From Zoroaster sp. YZ-2022 (Eukaryota; Echinodermata; Asteroidea; Forcipulatida; Zoroasteridae), in the NCBI GenBank assembly GCA_029582265.1, contig CM055823.1, positions 4,340,001 through 4,404,000 of the forward strand: a stretch of DNA of 64,000 nucleotides, read 5' to 3'. Shown piece by piece: positions 35,333 through 47,400 of this stretch (positions are counted from its first letter, which is position 1; each line of letters starts with the position of its first letter). The translations under genes were made by a program, and so were the position numbers. Under the pieces are notes generated by a model. That model worked only from the letters and a program-made list of their open reading frames with translations. It was not told where the DNA came from and made no database searches.

Positions 35333-37510
35333 CCTAACCCTAACCCTAATCCTAACCCTGGCCTAACCCCTGGCCTGGCCTGGCCTGGCCTGGCCTGGCC
35401 CCTGGCCTGGCCTGGCCTGGCCCTGGCCTTGGCCTGGCCTGGCCTGGCCTGGCCTGGCCACCTGGCCTGGCCTGGCCCTGCCCTGGCCTGGCCTGGCCTG
35501 GCCTATTTTGCCTGGCCTGGCCTGGCCTAAGGCCTGGCCTGGCCTGGCCTGGCCTGGCCTGGCCTGGGCCCTGGGCCTGGCTGGCCTGGCCTGGCCTGGG
35601 GCCCTGGCCTGGCCTGGGCATGGCCTGGCCTGGCCTGGCCCTGCAAGGCCTGGCCTGGCCTGGCAGCGGCCTGGCCTGGCCTGGCCTGGCCTGGCCCTGG
35701 CCTGGCCTGGCCACAGCCTGGCCTGGCCTGGCCTGGCCTGGGGCCTGGCCTGGCCATGGCACTGGCCTGGCCTAGGTCCTGGCCGTGGCCTGGCCTGGCC
35801 AGCTGGCCTGGCCTGGCCAGGCCCTGGCCTGGCCTGGCCTGGCCTGGCCTGGCCGCAAGGCCTGGCCTGGCCTGGCCTGCCTGGCCTGGCCTGGCCTGGC
35901 CTGGCCTGGCCCTGGCCTGGCCTGGGCCTGGCCCTGGCCTGGCCTGGGCCTGGCCTGGCCTGACTGGCCTGGCCTGGCCTGGCCTGGCCTGGCCTGCCTG
36001 GCCTGGCCTGGCCTGGCCTGGCCCTGGCCTGGCCCTGGCCTGGCCTGGCCTGGCCTGGCCTGGGGCCTGGCCCTGGCCTGGCCTGGCTGGCCTGGCCTGG
36101 CCTGGCCTGGCCTGGCCTGGGCATGGCCTGGCCTGGCCTGGCCTGGGCCTGGCCTGACGTGGCCTGGCCTGGGCCTGGCCTGGGGCCTGGCCTGGCCTGT
36201 TTGGCCTGGCCTGGCCTGGGCCTGGCCTGGCCTGGCCTGGCCTGGCCTGGCCTGGGCCTGGCCTGGCCGCGGCACTGGCCTGGCCTGGGTCCTGGCCGGG
36301 CCTGGCCTGACGTGCAGCCTGGCCTGGCCCTGGCCGCGGCCTGGGCCTGGCCTGGCCCTGGCCTGGGGCCTGGCCCCTGGGGCCCTGGCCTGGCCTGGCC
36401 CTGCTGGGGCCTGGCCCTGGCCTGGCCTGGGGCCTGGTCCTCAAGGCCTGGCCTGGGCCTGGCCTGGCCTGGCCTGGGGCCTGGCCTGGCCTGGCCTGGC
36501 CTGGCCTGAGGCCTGGCCTGGCCATGGCACTGGCCTGGCCTGGTCCTGGCCGTGACCTGGCCTGGCCTGGCCTGGCCTGGCCTGGCCATGGCCTAGGCCT
36601 GGCCTGGCCTGGCCCGCAAGGCCCTGGCCGTGGGCCTGGCCTGGCCTGGCCTGGCCTGGCCTGGCCTGGCCTGGCCTGGCCTGGCCTGGGCCTGGCCTGG
36701 GCCTGGCCTGGCCTGGCCGGACGGCCTGGCCTGGCCTGGCCCTGGCCTGGGGCCTGGCCTGGCCTGGCCTGGCCTGGCCTGGCCTGGGCCTGGCCTGGCC
36801 ATGGCATTGGCCCTGGCCTGGGTCCTGGCCTGGCCTGGCCTGGCGGCCTGGCCTGGCCTGGCCATGCCTAGGCCTGGCCTGGCCTGGGCCTGGCCTGGCC
36901 TGGCCTGGCCTGGCCTGGGCCCTGGCCTGGCCATGACGCTGGCCTGGCCTGGGTCCTGGCCTGGCCTGGCCTGGCCTGGCCTGGCCTGGCCTGGCCTGGC
37001 CCTGGGCCTGGCCTGGCCTGGCCTGGGCCTGGCCTGGCCTGGCCTGGCCTGGCCTGGGCCTGGCCTGGGCCTGGCCTGGCCTGGCCGGACAGCTGGCCTG
37101 GCCTGGCCTGGCCTGAGGCCTGGCCTGGCCTGGCCTGGCCTGGCCTGGCCTGGGGCCCTGGCCTGGCCGCGGCATTGGCCTGGCCTGGGGTCCTGGCCTG
37201 GCCTGGCCTGGCCCTGGCCTGGCCTGGCCTGGCCTGGCCTGGGCCCTGGCCTGGCCTGGCCTGGCCCTGGCCTGGCCTGGCCTGGCCTGGCCTGGCCAGG
37301 CCTGGCCTGGCCTGGCCTGGCCTGGCATGGCCTGGCCTGGACTGGCCTATTCTTCCTAACGTGCCTGGCCTGGCCTGTGGCCTAAAGGCTGCCTGGCCTG
37401 GGGCCCTGGCCTAAAACCCTGGCCGTAACCTGGCCCTGCCTAAAAGGCCCTGGCCTGGCCCTGACCTAAGCCTGGCCTGGCCTGGCCGGAACAGCCTAAC
37501 CTAACTGGCC
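35333..37510. repeat. CCTGG pentanucleotide satellite with telomere-like edges
   Basis: About 2.1 kb of (GGCCT)n with CCCTGG and GGGCCT variants. The left edge runs CCCTAACCCTAACCCTAAT into CCCTGGCC; the right edge changes back through CCTAAAACCCTGG, CCTAACCTAACTGG and CCCTAACCC. The unit has no stop in any frame, so all the long Ala/Arg/Pro/Gly/Gln or Trp/Pro/Gly/Leu frames are artefacts. CpG occurs only in rare variant units despite very high GC. It lies between direct repeats. Confidence 0.92.
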
Positions 37511-37569
37511 CTAACCCAATTTGCCGACTGATATCAGACTTGGTTGTCGCAAAAATATTTTGCTAGTAA

Positions 37570-37790
37570 ATATTTATATATTTTTGTTTTCATCAAAATA
37601 ACAAGGGGTAAGCCTTGTATTTATATATTTTTGTTTTCATCAAAATCACATGGGGTAAGCCTTGTATTTATATATTTTTGTGGTTTTTATGAAAAATATA
37701 TCAATACAAGGTGTAAGTCTTTTAGTATTTTCTCCCTCTCTCGTCCATATCACAAGAAGGTATCCTTTCAGTTTATACCTAAAGTCAAAA
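37570..37790. repeat. Direct repeat flanking the satellite
   Basis: Repeats the segment at about 35160-35330, with an extra internal duplication of the CATCAAAATCACA and GGGTAAGCCTTGTATTTATA unit. Confidence 0.65.
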
Positions 37791-37894
37791 TAAAAATGTA
37801 TTTAGCCTTGTAGTTAAAAAATTCTTCTTAAAACCCACGTCTTCAAAATCACACAGAGTAAGCCTTTTTGTCTTCAAAATCAGGAGTATAGAGT

Positions 37895-38106
37895 CAGTGG
37901 CGTAGCCACGGGGGGGCCTGGGGGGGCACGTGCCCACCCCCCCAAATTTCCAGTGCCCCCCAGGTGCCCCCCCACGAAAAATCCTCATAGTGCCCCCAAA
38001 AACAGAAAAGAAAAAGAAAAGGGAAAAAACCCATACCCCTGCCCCCCCCCCCCGACTGAAAAGCAATGCCCCCACCCCCACAGAAAAAGTCCTGGCTACG
38101 CCGCTG
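37895..38106. mobile_element. hAT-type MITE with 8-bp target duplication
   Basis: Inverted ends CAGTGGCGTAGCCA and TGGCTACGCCGCTG, flanked by TATAGAGT on both sides (37887-37894 and 38107-38114). The interior is G/C-run rich. The glycine/tryptophan frames in it are spurious. Confidence 0.8.
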
Positions 38107-38114
38107 TATAGAGT

Positions 38115-38919
38115 GTAACACGAACACAATGTGGCAAATTTGGTTGACCTCAAAATTTATCATGCATGACGTCTGAGGACACATAAGCTAAACACGTTCT
38201 CAGACATAGGGATAATGCACGAATTGCAATAAACACAACAGCTTGGTCCAAACAATGTGCAAGGTCAGCCCTATAAAAGGCCATGTCAAAATCCAACATT
38301 CATCATTTTGTTACGAAATGCCGCGATTATCAAGAAACGAGCGTCATAGAGCATTGGGCCTACTGGAAGGAGGAGCCACTTGAAAGTCCAAGTGATTTGT
38401 TACCTGAACTTGTGATTTTTCCCTCCCTGTGTCACTGACCCATGATAATGACCCTGAAACTCAAAAGACACATTTATGGCATGAAATGAATCTGTCATAC
38501 ATTCCTCTACACGAAAACATAAAAAATTTATATTTATTATGTTTAAAAATAAAATTACTTAACAAAATTTAGGGGGTGACGTTTCCTTTGCTGTTATGTA
38601 TATATACTACTCAAAACAATTTAGGGAACACCAGATTTTTAACATCAAATAGGTATAAAATGTTCCATGAACCGGGATTTTCATTTGCAACCCCCTCTTT
38701 CTTTCAGTAGTCATGTCATGAAATGTGTAATCACGTACTACATGCATCCTTTAGGTTTTAAACTTTCATCAAAATAACAAGAGGTCAGTATTTGTGGGCG
38801 AATGCAATAAAACAGCTGTATGTCACAAAACGTTAAGTGACATGGTTTGTGAGTGAGTCAATTTTAAAATAAAATAATAGTAATACAAATTATTATATAT
38901 TTTTTTTCAAAACTAATTT
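38115..38919. other. Intergenic sequence
   Basis: No gene, RNA or structured repeat recognised. Confidence 0.4.
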
Positions 38920-39324
38920 CTGCAGAAAGTTAGTCAGAGGTAATGACCAGGCATTGGGGAGCGTTGAATCTTCTAGGCGAACCCAGCGTGATAACCATCT
39001 TAGCACCCTTCTGGGGGAATCGGCAGACCCCCGGTCCCTCCTTTACTTTCCCGCACCGTAACCAACTATCGAATAGGGGAGAGACATGGCGGCCCCCAAA
39101 CCGTTGTTGCTGCCGCAACTGCCATGTTTCTGAATTAGGTCTGTTCTAGGGCTTCGAACCGGTGCGTCCCAGCTCTGGAAGCCCCGCGATTGACACTTCC
39201 AGTGGTCCGGCCAACTTGCTGCGCCATCTGGACCGTGTTGGTATTAGACAGGTTAAATTAAACCTACTTAAATAAAGGGTTTGAATTGTGTTGCTACACA
39301 ATAAAAGAAGAAAAAAAACGCAGG

Positions 39325-39396
39325 CGGGATTTGAACTGGTATCGCCTTCGCGTATGTCCAGCGTCTAATCCATTAGACCACCACTTCACCTGACTG
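39325..39396 (-). repeat. tRNA-like sequence in left palindrome arm
   Basis: Box A (TGGTCTAATGG) and box-B-like AGTTCAAATCC are present on the minus strand, but stem pairing is imperfect. A functional tRNA is not supported. Confidence 0.5.
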
Positions 39397-39964
39397 TTTG
39401 TTATGAAAGGAGATTCATCATCATTTGATGTGATGGAAAAATAAAGGGAATGCTCAATGATTTTGTAGGTATTTTTATTTCATTTTCAATTCTTCATGTA
39501 CCGTCAGTACATATTCGTTTAACAAAAGGAAACAATAGTTTATCTATTGTCAGTTATGTCCTGGGATGGTTTTTAAGTCCAACAACAATGGTTTCCACGC
39601 GCACACTTGTGTACAGTCAACAAAAGGGACAATAGAGGAGAACAAAAGGAGGTCATTGGTCAACGCCAATTAATTAGTCTCGAACTGTTCCTTTTTTGGG
39701 GGGGGGGGGGGAGGGTGGTACAGTAGGGATAAGAACCCATAACCATGGGCTCCACTGAATTATCACGTTGGATCACAGTTCGAGACTAATTATTGGTGTT
39801 GACCAAGGACCTCCTTTTGTTTTCCTCAATTGTTCTGACCGAGGATCTATTGTCCCTTTTGTTAAATAGTTCACTGTACACATGCGTACGTGCGGAAACT
39901 ATTGTTATTGGACATTCCCTTTATTTTTCTATCGCCTGCAAAGATCGTTGCAAACAGTCAAGGG

Positions 39965-40025
39965 AAGCGGCGTAGTCTAATGGATTAGACGCTTGATATC
40001 CATGCAGGCGATCCCAGTTCGAGTC
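39965..40025 (+). repeat. tRNA-like sequence in right palindrome arm
   Basis: Box A TAGTCTAATGG fits the consensus, box B reads AGTTCGAGTCC, and an anticodon-like stem GCTTG/CAGGC is visible with a nine-base loop. A T run follows soon after (possible Pol III stop). The acceptor does not pair, so it is a relic. Confidence 0.5.
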
Positions 40026-40325
40026 CTTTTTGTGTTTTTTTCTTTTTCTTTTATTGTGTAGCAACACAATTCAAACCCTTTATTTAAAAGTAGGTTTAAT
40101 TTAACCTGTCTAATGCCAACATGGTCCAGATGGCGCAGCACGTTGGCCGAACTACTGGAAGTGTCAATCGCGGGACTTCCAGAGCTGGGACGCACCGGTT
40201 CGAAGCCCTAGAACAGACCTAATTCTGGGACATGGCAGCTGCGGCAGCAGCAACGGTTTGGGGGCCGCCATGTCTCTCATCTCCCCTATTCGATAGTTGG
40301 TTACGGTGCAGGAAAGTATGGCGTA

Positions 40326-43300
40326 TTGTATGAATACAATGCTTTACCCTTTCCCCTTCCTTGTTTCAAAAAATTATATCTCATGAACCACAAAAGATAT
40401 TTTCACAATCTTTGCATCATCTGAAAGAATTATGTGATTTTTGTACACATACAACAACCATCTATACCATACGTCACGTTCTCTACTTTAGTTTCATTCA
40501 ACTCATGGTTGAGTTCTCTAATTAGAATGTAACACATTACGTTTCGTCGTTGCCAGCACCTTCGTGTCCACAGTTTATGGTAATTTCACTATCGTTGTCC
40601 TTTATTTTGAGCAATTTTGGAATTGTTAACGCTTGTTCTAAATCTAAGAGTGAATTCTAACATCGCTTTTAGCATTCATGGCTTCAATTACCTCATCGTG
40701 AAATATGATGTTTCACATCTTTTCGTGATTGGTGCAGTCAAATTAACAGTCATCGATGCGCAGAGGATTTTTTTAAAGAATTTATTTGTTATTTTTGCTT
40801 TCGTTTTATGGGCAATCAATTTCATGGTAAGAGTTTTCCAATGCATCCTTGACAAAAGGTTTTCAGGCACTGGAGTTAATTTAAATACAAAATCAATTAA
40901 TTTTGATTTTGAGACAAGAGATCCAGATCTTTTTTAACTTATGTATTTTATTTCTTTTATTTTTATTATTTTATCAAATATTATTTTATCAAAATTTCAT
41001 TTTGCAAATGGAATAATGTGTATAGTTTTTAAACGAAAAAATCAACAACTTCCCACAATGATTGTTAATAACCAATGTAGCAGAAAAAGCGTCTGTAACA
41101 ACAAAATGGTAAGTAACTTTTCCAAAATTGTTGGGTGTTTATTTTTAAATATTGGTTTTGGTTAGCCAGTTAGCAAATTTCAAAATGGTTAGTGAAGGTG
41201 TTTTTTAAATTTTAATTTATGCAATAACCAAAATGATATGTTTCATTATATTTTTAGTCTTTCATATATATCTAAAAACAGTACCAAATAAATAAATAAA
41301 TTAAGGCCTAAACATTTTAAGCATTATTGTGGTGTTTGTAAGGTTTTTCTTCATTCATGAAGTGACTAGTGACTTTTCCCAATGTTTCATGACATCCCAA
41401 ATGTTTCATGACATCATCAGACCACAGCGCCCCCATCTCAGAAATTGAACTAAACTATTAATGTTATTTTGTCATGATCACGAAGAAGAATAATTGTGTC
41501 ATTATGGACAGTTATCGATAGTTTAGTGTTGATGTTTCCAGATAATTAATGCTAGCTCATAGTGTACAATCCTTCTTGACCTATTTTTACACCAGTTTAT
41601 TATTGTTATACTTTTAGACTTTCTATTCACAGCTGTGAGACCGAGTGGTGCTGATGATGGCTGTGTGGGCAATGTGCCCAGGAAGTGTTTAAAGCACGGG
41701 GGGGGGGGGAGGGGGGGGGGCAAACAAATGTCAGAGTTTAAAAAATTCAAAGGGGTGGGCCATCCCCCCCCATACCAACAAATAATTGTGCGAAAAATTC
41801 TGGCTCACAAGAGCATGCACGGAATGTGCCCCCCCCAAAAAAAAAAATTCCAACTCTGGCTACGTGCCTGATACATTCATGTGTGGATTAGATACAATGG
41901 TAGGTCTCTTCCTGAATGTACTAATGGGCGGGAAAACTTAAAATTGAAAAAAGTCGGATTGGTCACTATGGCAAATTAGGGACGACATGTCACAATGTGT
42001 AACTGCCTTATTCATCTGTGCCCTTCGGTCATACTAATAACCGTCAAAAAACGACAAAACGTTAAAGCGTCACGCGCCAACAGTTGTACTATAAGACGTT
42101 AAGCGTCAATATCTACCCTCAATCGTCAACAGTAATTTACCATTTATAAACAAGTAGAAATAGCTGACAACAACATGTGAAATAATTATGGCTAAATACC
42201 TAGAGGAAGCGTTATAGTGACATTTATTATAGTTCATAAACTACTTTTACCATGACAAAATATATTAAAATAAAACATGTTGTTGTTAGCTATTTCTACT
42301 CATTAATCGTCCGTTGACGCTCGATGACACTGATTAGTATGACCCGTGCCGTTTGTGAAGCTTATTCTTGACGCTGCTTGCATTTTACTCCTCATGACTG
42401 GTTGTTGAATCAGGATCGGAGCTGGATCGATCGGTACGACGGTTGCCGTCGCAACCGGTGCCGATCGCGTCGATCATTAATTGTTATCACGAGGGGAAAT
42501 TAGGCAAAATAAGTCTCCGGTTTCTGGTCTCCGCGTGCGTCGCCTCAGATGCCGCGCGTCGGCATTTTTTTTTTCCTATGAACGTTTACCCAATTTGTGC
42601 GGCCTCTCTTAGCCACCATACTTTGTATTATGGGAAATGTTATTCCCGCTTATACAATGTATCACGTATTTCCCCTTGGCAAAAAAAGATGGCCCAAAAA
42701 AGCGCGTCACCGCACTGATTTTGAAGCCGACCGATGACCACAAACCGAAGCCTTTTTTTGGGGGGGGGGGGGGAGTGGGTATGAGCAATCACTTGATTTT
42801 GACAGACTAACTTGCAATTAATTGTCGCTAGAGGTCGCAATTCAATTTCCAGGTCGCATTTCCAGAAATCTCTACCTGCCCGGGCCATGCCAGAGCCTTA
42901 CAAAGAAAGCTGCGCTGTTGTACGAAGCTCACGTGTTGCAGTGCTAATGCATAATTGTACATTCTTTATCAACTCAAAGCTAAAACAAAGAGAAGTGTGT
43001 ATACAGAGACTAACAAGGTAAATAAAGGTAATTATTATGAATCGTTATTTTGGTGTGGTGACTGATATTATACATGAATGATAGATAACCTTTTGCAGTA
43101 GTGAGTAGGCTAATTTTGTTTGGTCAGTTTTTTTGTCGGTGGCAGTTCTGGTCGTCGTTACACCGCTAATCCTAACGTACAACGTTACATTACAGTTACA
43201 TCCGTCTCCAACAGTAATGCATTAACTTTGTGAGCAGCAAAATCCTTTTGGTTCTTTAATTTCCAAGTGAAATAAGATGCAGTCTTTTAACATCTTGTAG

Positions 43301-44194
43301 TTGTTCCTATTTCTGGAAAGAATGTCGTATCCAACTGCCACTTTTTCAGGGTTTTTTGGATTTTTTTTTACAACCACTAACCAGTTAAAAAATTATTCCA
43401 TCGATTTTTGGGGGTACAGAAAGCAAAAACTATCTTTAAAATCCACTTTTATGATGGTTTTCAGAATATAGAAGGATCCTATTAAGTATTATAGTTGCCA
43501 CTACGCATGTACAATGACTGTGGTGGTCACTGACGTATGACAAGATCAGACTGACATGACTGACATGACAGAGGAAGTCTTATACCAAAAATGCCTGATT
43601 TTTCATGAAATAAATATCCCGGAATAATTTGAAGTATATGTCCATCATCATCCATATGTTCTCCACCTTACTGGGTAGGTAAGATTACATTATTGGTTAT
43701 ATTGAATGAGAAAAAGTGGCGGTTGGATACGATATTCTACCCATAAAATTATGAAACCAATATAATGTTACTAACAGTTAGCAAGTTATAAAAAAATGTA
43801 TACCTGACGATTTATTTTAGATAACGTTAACATAGATTTATTTTCCATTTAAAATAATACGTGTACCTCGCCTTAACGTTAATGCCACATCGTTTTCCAG
43901 TGCACTCAGTTCAAACAGAGTCACTCTGTCAGTTACATGTGTAATCATGATGTCATTGCTGTGGAGTTGTCATCACGCGCAAGCATTGTATCGTCGATAC
44001 AAGACTTGAACATGCACAGTTCACAATGATTATCAACTTGACGACTGCACGTCGAAACTTTCATTATGCTGTGCAGACTTGTCGATCACATCCCCAAGAA
44101 CATCTTGTTGGACTTTTATCCAGGAATTTTTTTTACAAATTTGATGCCAATACGTTTTCTGTGTACATTTCATTCCTTGTTCAGGATTTGAAAA
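40326..44194. other. Intergenic sequence and FKBP upstream region
   Basis: A palindromic element lies at 42027-42345. A G/C-run repeat with TGGCTACGTGCC lies at about 41630-41870. A CpG-richer stretch lies near 42410-42560. Just before the FKBP start a TTCCTTGTTCAG acceptor-like site at about 44182 may end a 5' UTR intron. No TATA box or coding region is recognised. Confidence 0.4.
42027..42345. mobile_element. Palindromic MITE
   Basis: Inverted pairs: GGTCATACTAAT with ATTAGTATGACC, and GTAGAAATAGCTGACAACAA with TTGTTGTTAGCTATTTCTAC. It is non-coding, with CGTCA/TGACG repeats near both ends. Confidence 0.6.
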
Positions 44195-44444
44195 ATGGCC
44201 GTAGAAAATGATTCGGAACAAACAACACAGCAGAATCCGCTGGCTGGTTCTGGAGATGATATCACCCCTAATAAAGATGAAGGAGTCTTAAAGGCCATTG
44301 TAAAAGAGGGTGATACCACTGAGCAAGATCGTCCAATGAAGGGGGATACAGTAAGCGTGCATTATGTGGGAACATTGATTAGCGGTGAGGAGTTTGACTC
44401 TAGTCGACGGAGGAATGAAAAGTTTACGTTTAAGCTGGGAGAAG
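44195..44444 (+). CDS. FKBP4: FKBP exon 1
   Basis: Residues 1-83 plus one base. It contains [12 protein letters not shown] and [18 protein letters not shown], the start of FK1 with pocket residues Y57, F67 and D68. Donor gtacat. Confidence 0.95.
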
Positions 44445-47400
44445 GTACATGTATTTATCTTTTTTACTTTCATTTACCTTTTTTTGGGAAATGTTTTTTT
44501 TTTTAAAGATATATATTGCTTTTTTCACTGATGAAAAAGGGAAATAAATCACTTTCGAATGAGCTATTTTATGGAAGAATTGACCGAAGCACAGTCCCAG
44601 TGCAGTTTTTTGACCGGCACATTGTAACATAAATTTAGATTTATATGCATTTTTGTAAATTATTTATTCACATAATTAATCTTTACCCATATTATGTAAA
44701 ATTGCTGACTCAATAATCCCCACCACCTCATATTCTCAAAAATCCTCCAAGGGACACTTTTTTGGGAAAATTCAGCACTGTTGGAAACTGGTACTTTTAC
44801 CTCTTCAAATTAGGACTGTGCTAGGTATCCAGGCATCCAGATACCCGACCAAAACGGTCATTACCCTGTTCCATTTTTTAGTTCCAGTTACCCGTAAACG
44901 ACTTTGTAATATACGGACTTAACATTTGAGCGGTGCGAACAGAAATCTGTGACTCTTGAACAATGTAATGTTTACACTTTTACAGACAATTATCTTTAAA
45001 TTCAAGAGATTACACTCCAATAAAGCCTTTGTAGTATTTTGCGGACATTTTCCATACACTTTTCTCCAACTACGTGTATTTGTGATACATTGTATCGAAT
45101 CGTTAAGACTGCAAAGGGCCTGGCAGTGGCTGCTTCAAACAACTTATCAAACCAGCGGCACAGGAGGGAATTACTTTAATAAAAACAATGTAAGAAAAGA
45201 TTGATTTACATGTAACTATGGTATCCTCTGTATTATAAAGGTCAATTTTGTTACCATTTACAGTACATGTATTTGTACACCACCGGAGGCATGTTTTCAA
45301 CAAAAATTAAAATGGGTATCTGGGTATCCAAAGTTTCCTGATTTCGGGTATCTGATTCCAAAAATATCTAAAAACGCACACCCTACTTCAAATGGCAAGA
45401 AGTACAGGCCATATGTGCTGAATATGAGAAAGATCAACGAAAATGCATGGTGCATTTTGAAGATAAGGGCATGTTTCCAAAAGTGCATTGGAGGCTTCAG
45501 GAAGGTTCCTAGCCAGAATACCTAGGGGGTTAGGGTTTTAAACCTATATCTTTTGAAATTACAATGATCTTAATCTTGCTAGCAAAACACTGAAATAAAG
45601 GTAAATGTGTATCCTCTTTAAATTAATTGATTGACAGGTCAGGTGATCAAAGCGTGGGATATGGGCGTGGCTACCATGAGAAGAGGGGAGTTAGCCGTAC
45701 TCACCTGCAAACCAGAGTATGCATACGGCAAGAAAGGTAGGTGTTAACATATTGGATTCCTTTAATGACTTCACAATTCTTATTTCTCAAGTCATTAAAT
45801 TATTTTAATAATAATAATAATAATAATATGGACTTATATAGTGCACGTATCCACCAAACTGGTGCTCAAGGCACATTACATTATTACCCCTGCTCATCTG
45901 GCTCATAAATCATTCCTGAAACCATCTCAGCTCCCTGGGGAGTATACAGCTCAATTGCTGCCATTTCAATGCATATGGGCTAGTCAAACACAACAATCAA
46001 CTCTGCCCTCACAGGTACCCATTTACTCCAGGGTGGAGAGAAGCAATTATTGTAAAGTGTCTTGCTCAAGGACACAAGCACCATGGTCGCGGTTGGGATT
46101 CAAACCAACATTCTGATGGCTCAGCCATCAGAACACAAATCCGATGCGCTAAACCGCTCGGTCATGACGCTCAGTCGTCTTTTCATTCTTGTCATTTACA
46201 TTAAAGGGACAGTATCATCACGATCAGAGCAGACATTCGACTGGGCATGGAATTAGTGTCCTAGTTTTTGCCGAGCCATCTGCATAATGATAATCAACCA
46301 TCAACCATGGTTATATGATCTTATCATGCCCTGTTATCGAGCCCAGCACTCATGGTGAATTTTGTTCAGTTACTGAGTTCATCTGAAACCAGGACACTGA
46401 TTCCATGCCCTGTTGAAAGTCTGCTCTGTTTGTAACGATATTGTCCCTTTAATTTTGTTTATTTGAGATCAATTCCATAGTGTGTGACCTGTCCCTCGGC
46501 TATTAACAAACCAAAACATTCAAAATGCTTTCAAAGTCTTCTTGATTTTCAACCCAAAATGAATAAAGGATGCCTGTGGCAGGCATGACAGATATAGTCT
46601 TAATGTGGTTGTGAACTCCTGTAAGTTTTAGTATCAATCTAGTAAATTTAACTTTATTTTTCATTTTTGTTTTCACTTTCATTAACCCTCCTGCTACTAC
46701 AAGGGTTAAAATCAGTCAAAATGTCGATATACTTGCCAAGGTATATCTAGTGCGCTTAAAAGTCAAACACTGTCAAACCTTACGTGTAGTAAGTACATTT
46801 ACAGGTCAAACTAAGTCGACCGTTTTTGACTGATAAAAGCATTGTCTGGTATTGTTCGGGGTGGTCAAAATGACAGTCAAAACCAGTCACAAATGCCCCT
46901 TTGTGCACATTCGGGTCAACAGTCAAAACGGGCAGTTGACTGATTTTGACCAGCTTAAAGCAGGAGGGTTTACCTCATCATTTAACTCCAGTCAGTTTCA
47001 CTTATATTTTCACACCATTAAGTTTCACTAAATGTCCACTTTCTCGCAGGTCAAGGCAAGATTCCACCTGACGCAACGCTCATTTTTGAGGTGGAACTCT
47101 TTGATTGGTCAGGAGAAGATTTGAGTGAAGCAAAAGACGGTGGGATTATGCGTAGAATCATTGAAGCGGGAACAGGCTACGAAAAACCAACAGAGAACTC
47201 AACTGTTGAAGGTATCAGTGTACAGTTATTTGTCAAGTACAGAGACAAATGGACTATGATAATGATGGACACTTAAATTGCGCCGGTGTCTACCAAGTTT
47301 GACGCTCATGGCGCATGAACAATATTACCCCTGTTCGGCGCATTTTGCTGTCTTTCCAGAAACACTGGGACAAGCCCCTTCTCTTTCATGTTCTGGGTTC

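Larger units (their letters stand above)
38920..40325. mobile_element. Long palindrome with tRNA-like ends (SINE-related foldback)
   Basis: Left arm about 39042-39700 and right arm about 39775-40320 are near-complete reverse complements around a G-run centre. From outside in, each arm has the SINE body (CCTATTCGATAGTTGGTTAC, GGGGGCCGCCATGTCTC), a tRNA-like head (box B GGTTCGAAGCC), a linker (TAGGTTTAATTTAACCTG), a second tRNA-like unit, then CAGTTCGAGACTAATTA. The left side extends further into SINE sequence to about 38920. The SINE body and linker relate to the 12-18 kb structure. Confidence 0.75.

Noticed and set aside
35352..37414. Very long open frames (up to about 426 codons) on both strands
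   Set aside because: The CCTGG unit contains no stop in any frame; the translations are short Ala/Arg/Pro/Gly/Gln or Trp/Pro/Gly/Leu periodicities without gene signals.
37894..38184. Glycine/tryptophan-rich minus-strand frames
   Set aside because: They lie in G/C runs of a hAT MITE.
39965..40025. Functional tRNA gene
   Set aside because: The T-stem and acceptor do not pair properly, the anticodon loop is too long, and it is part of a palindromic repeat.
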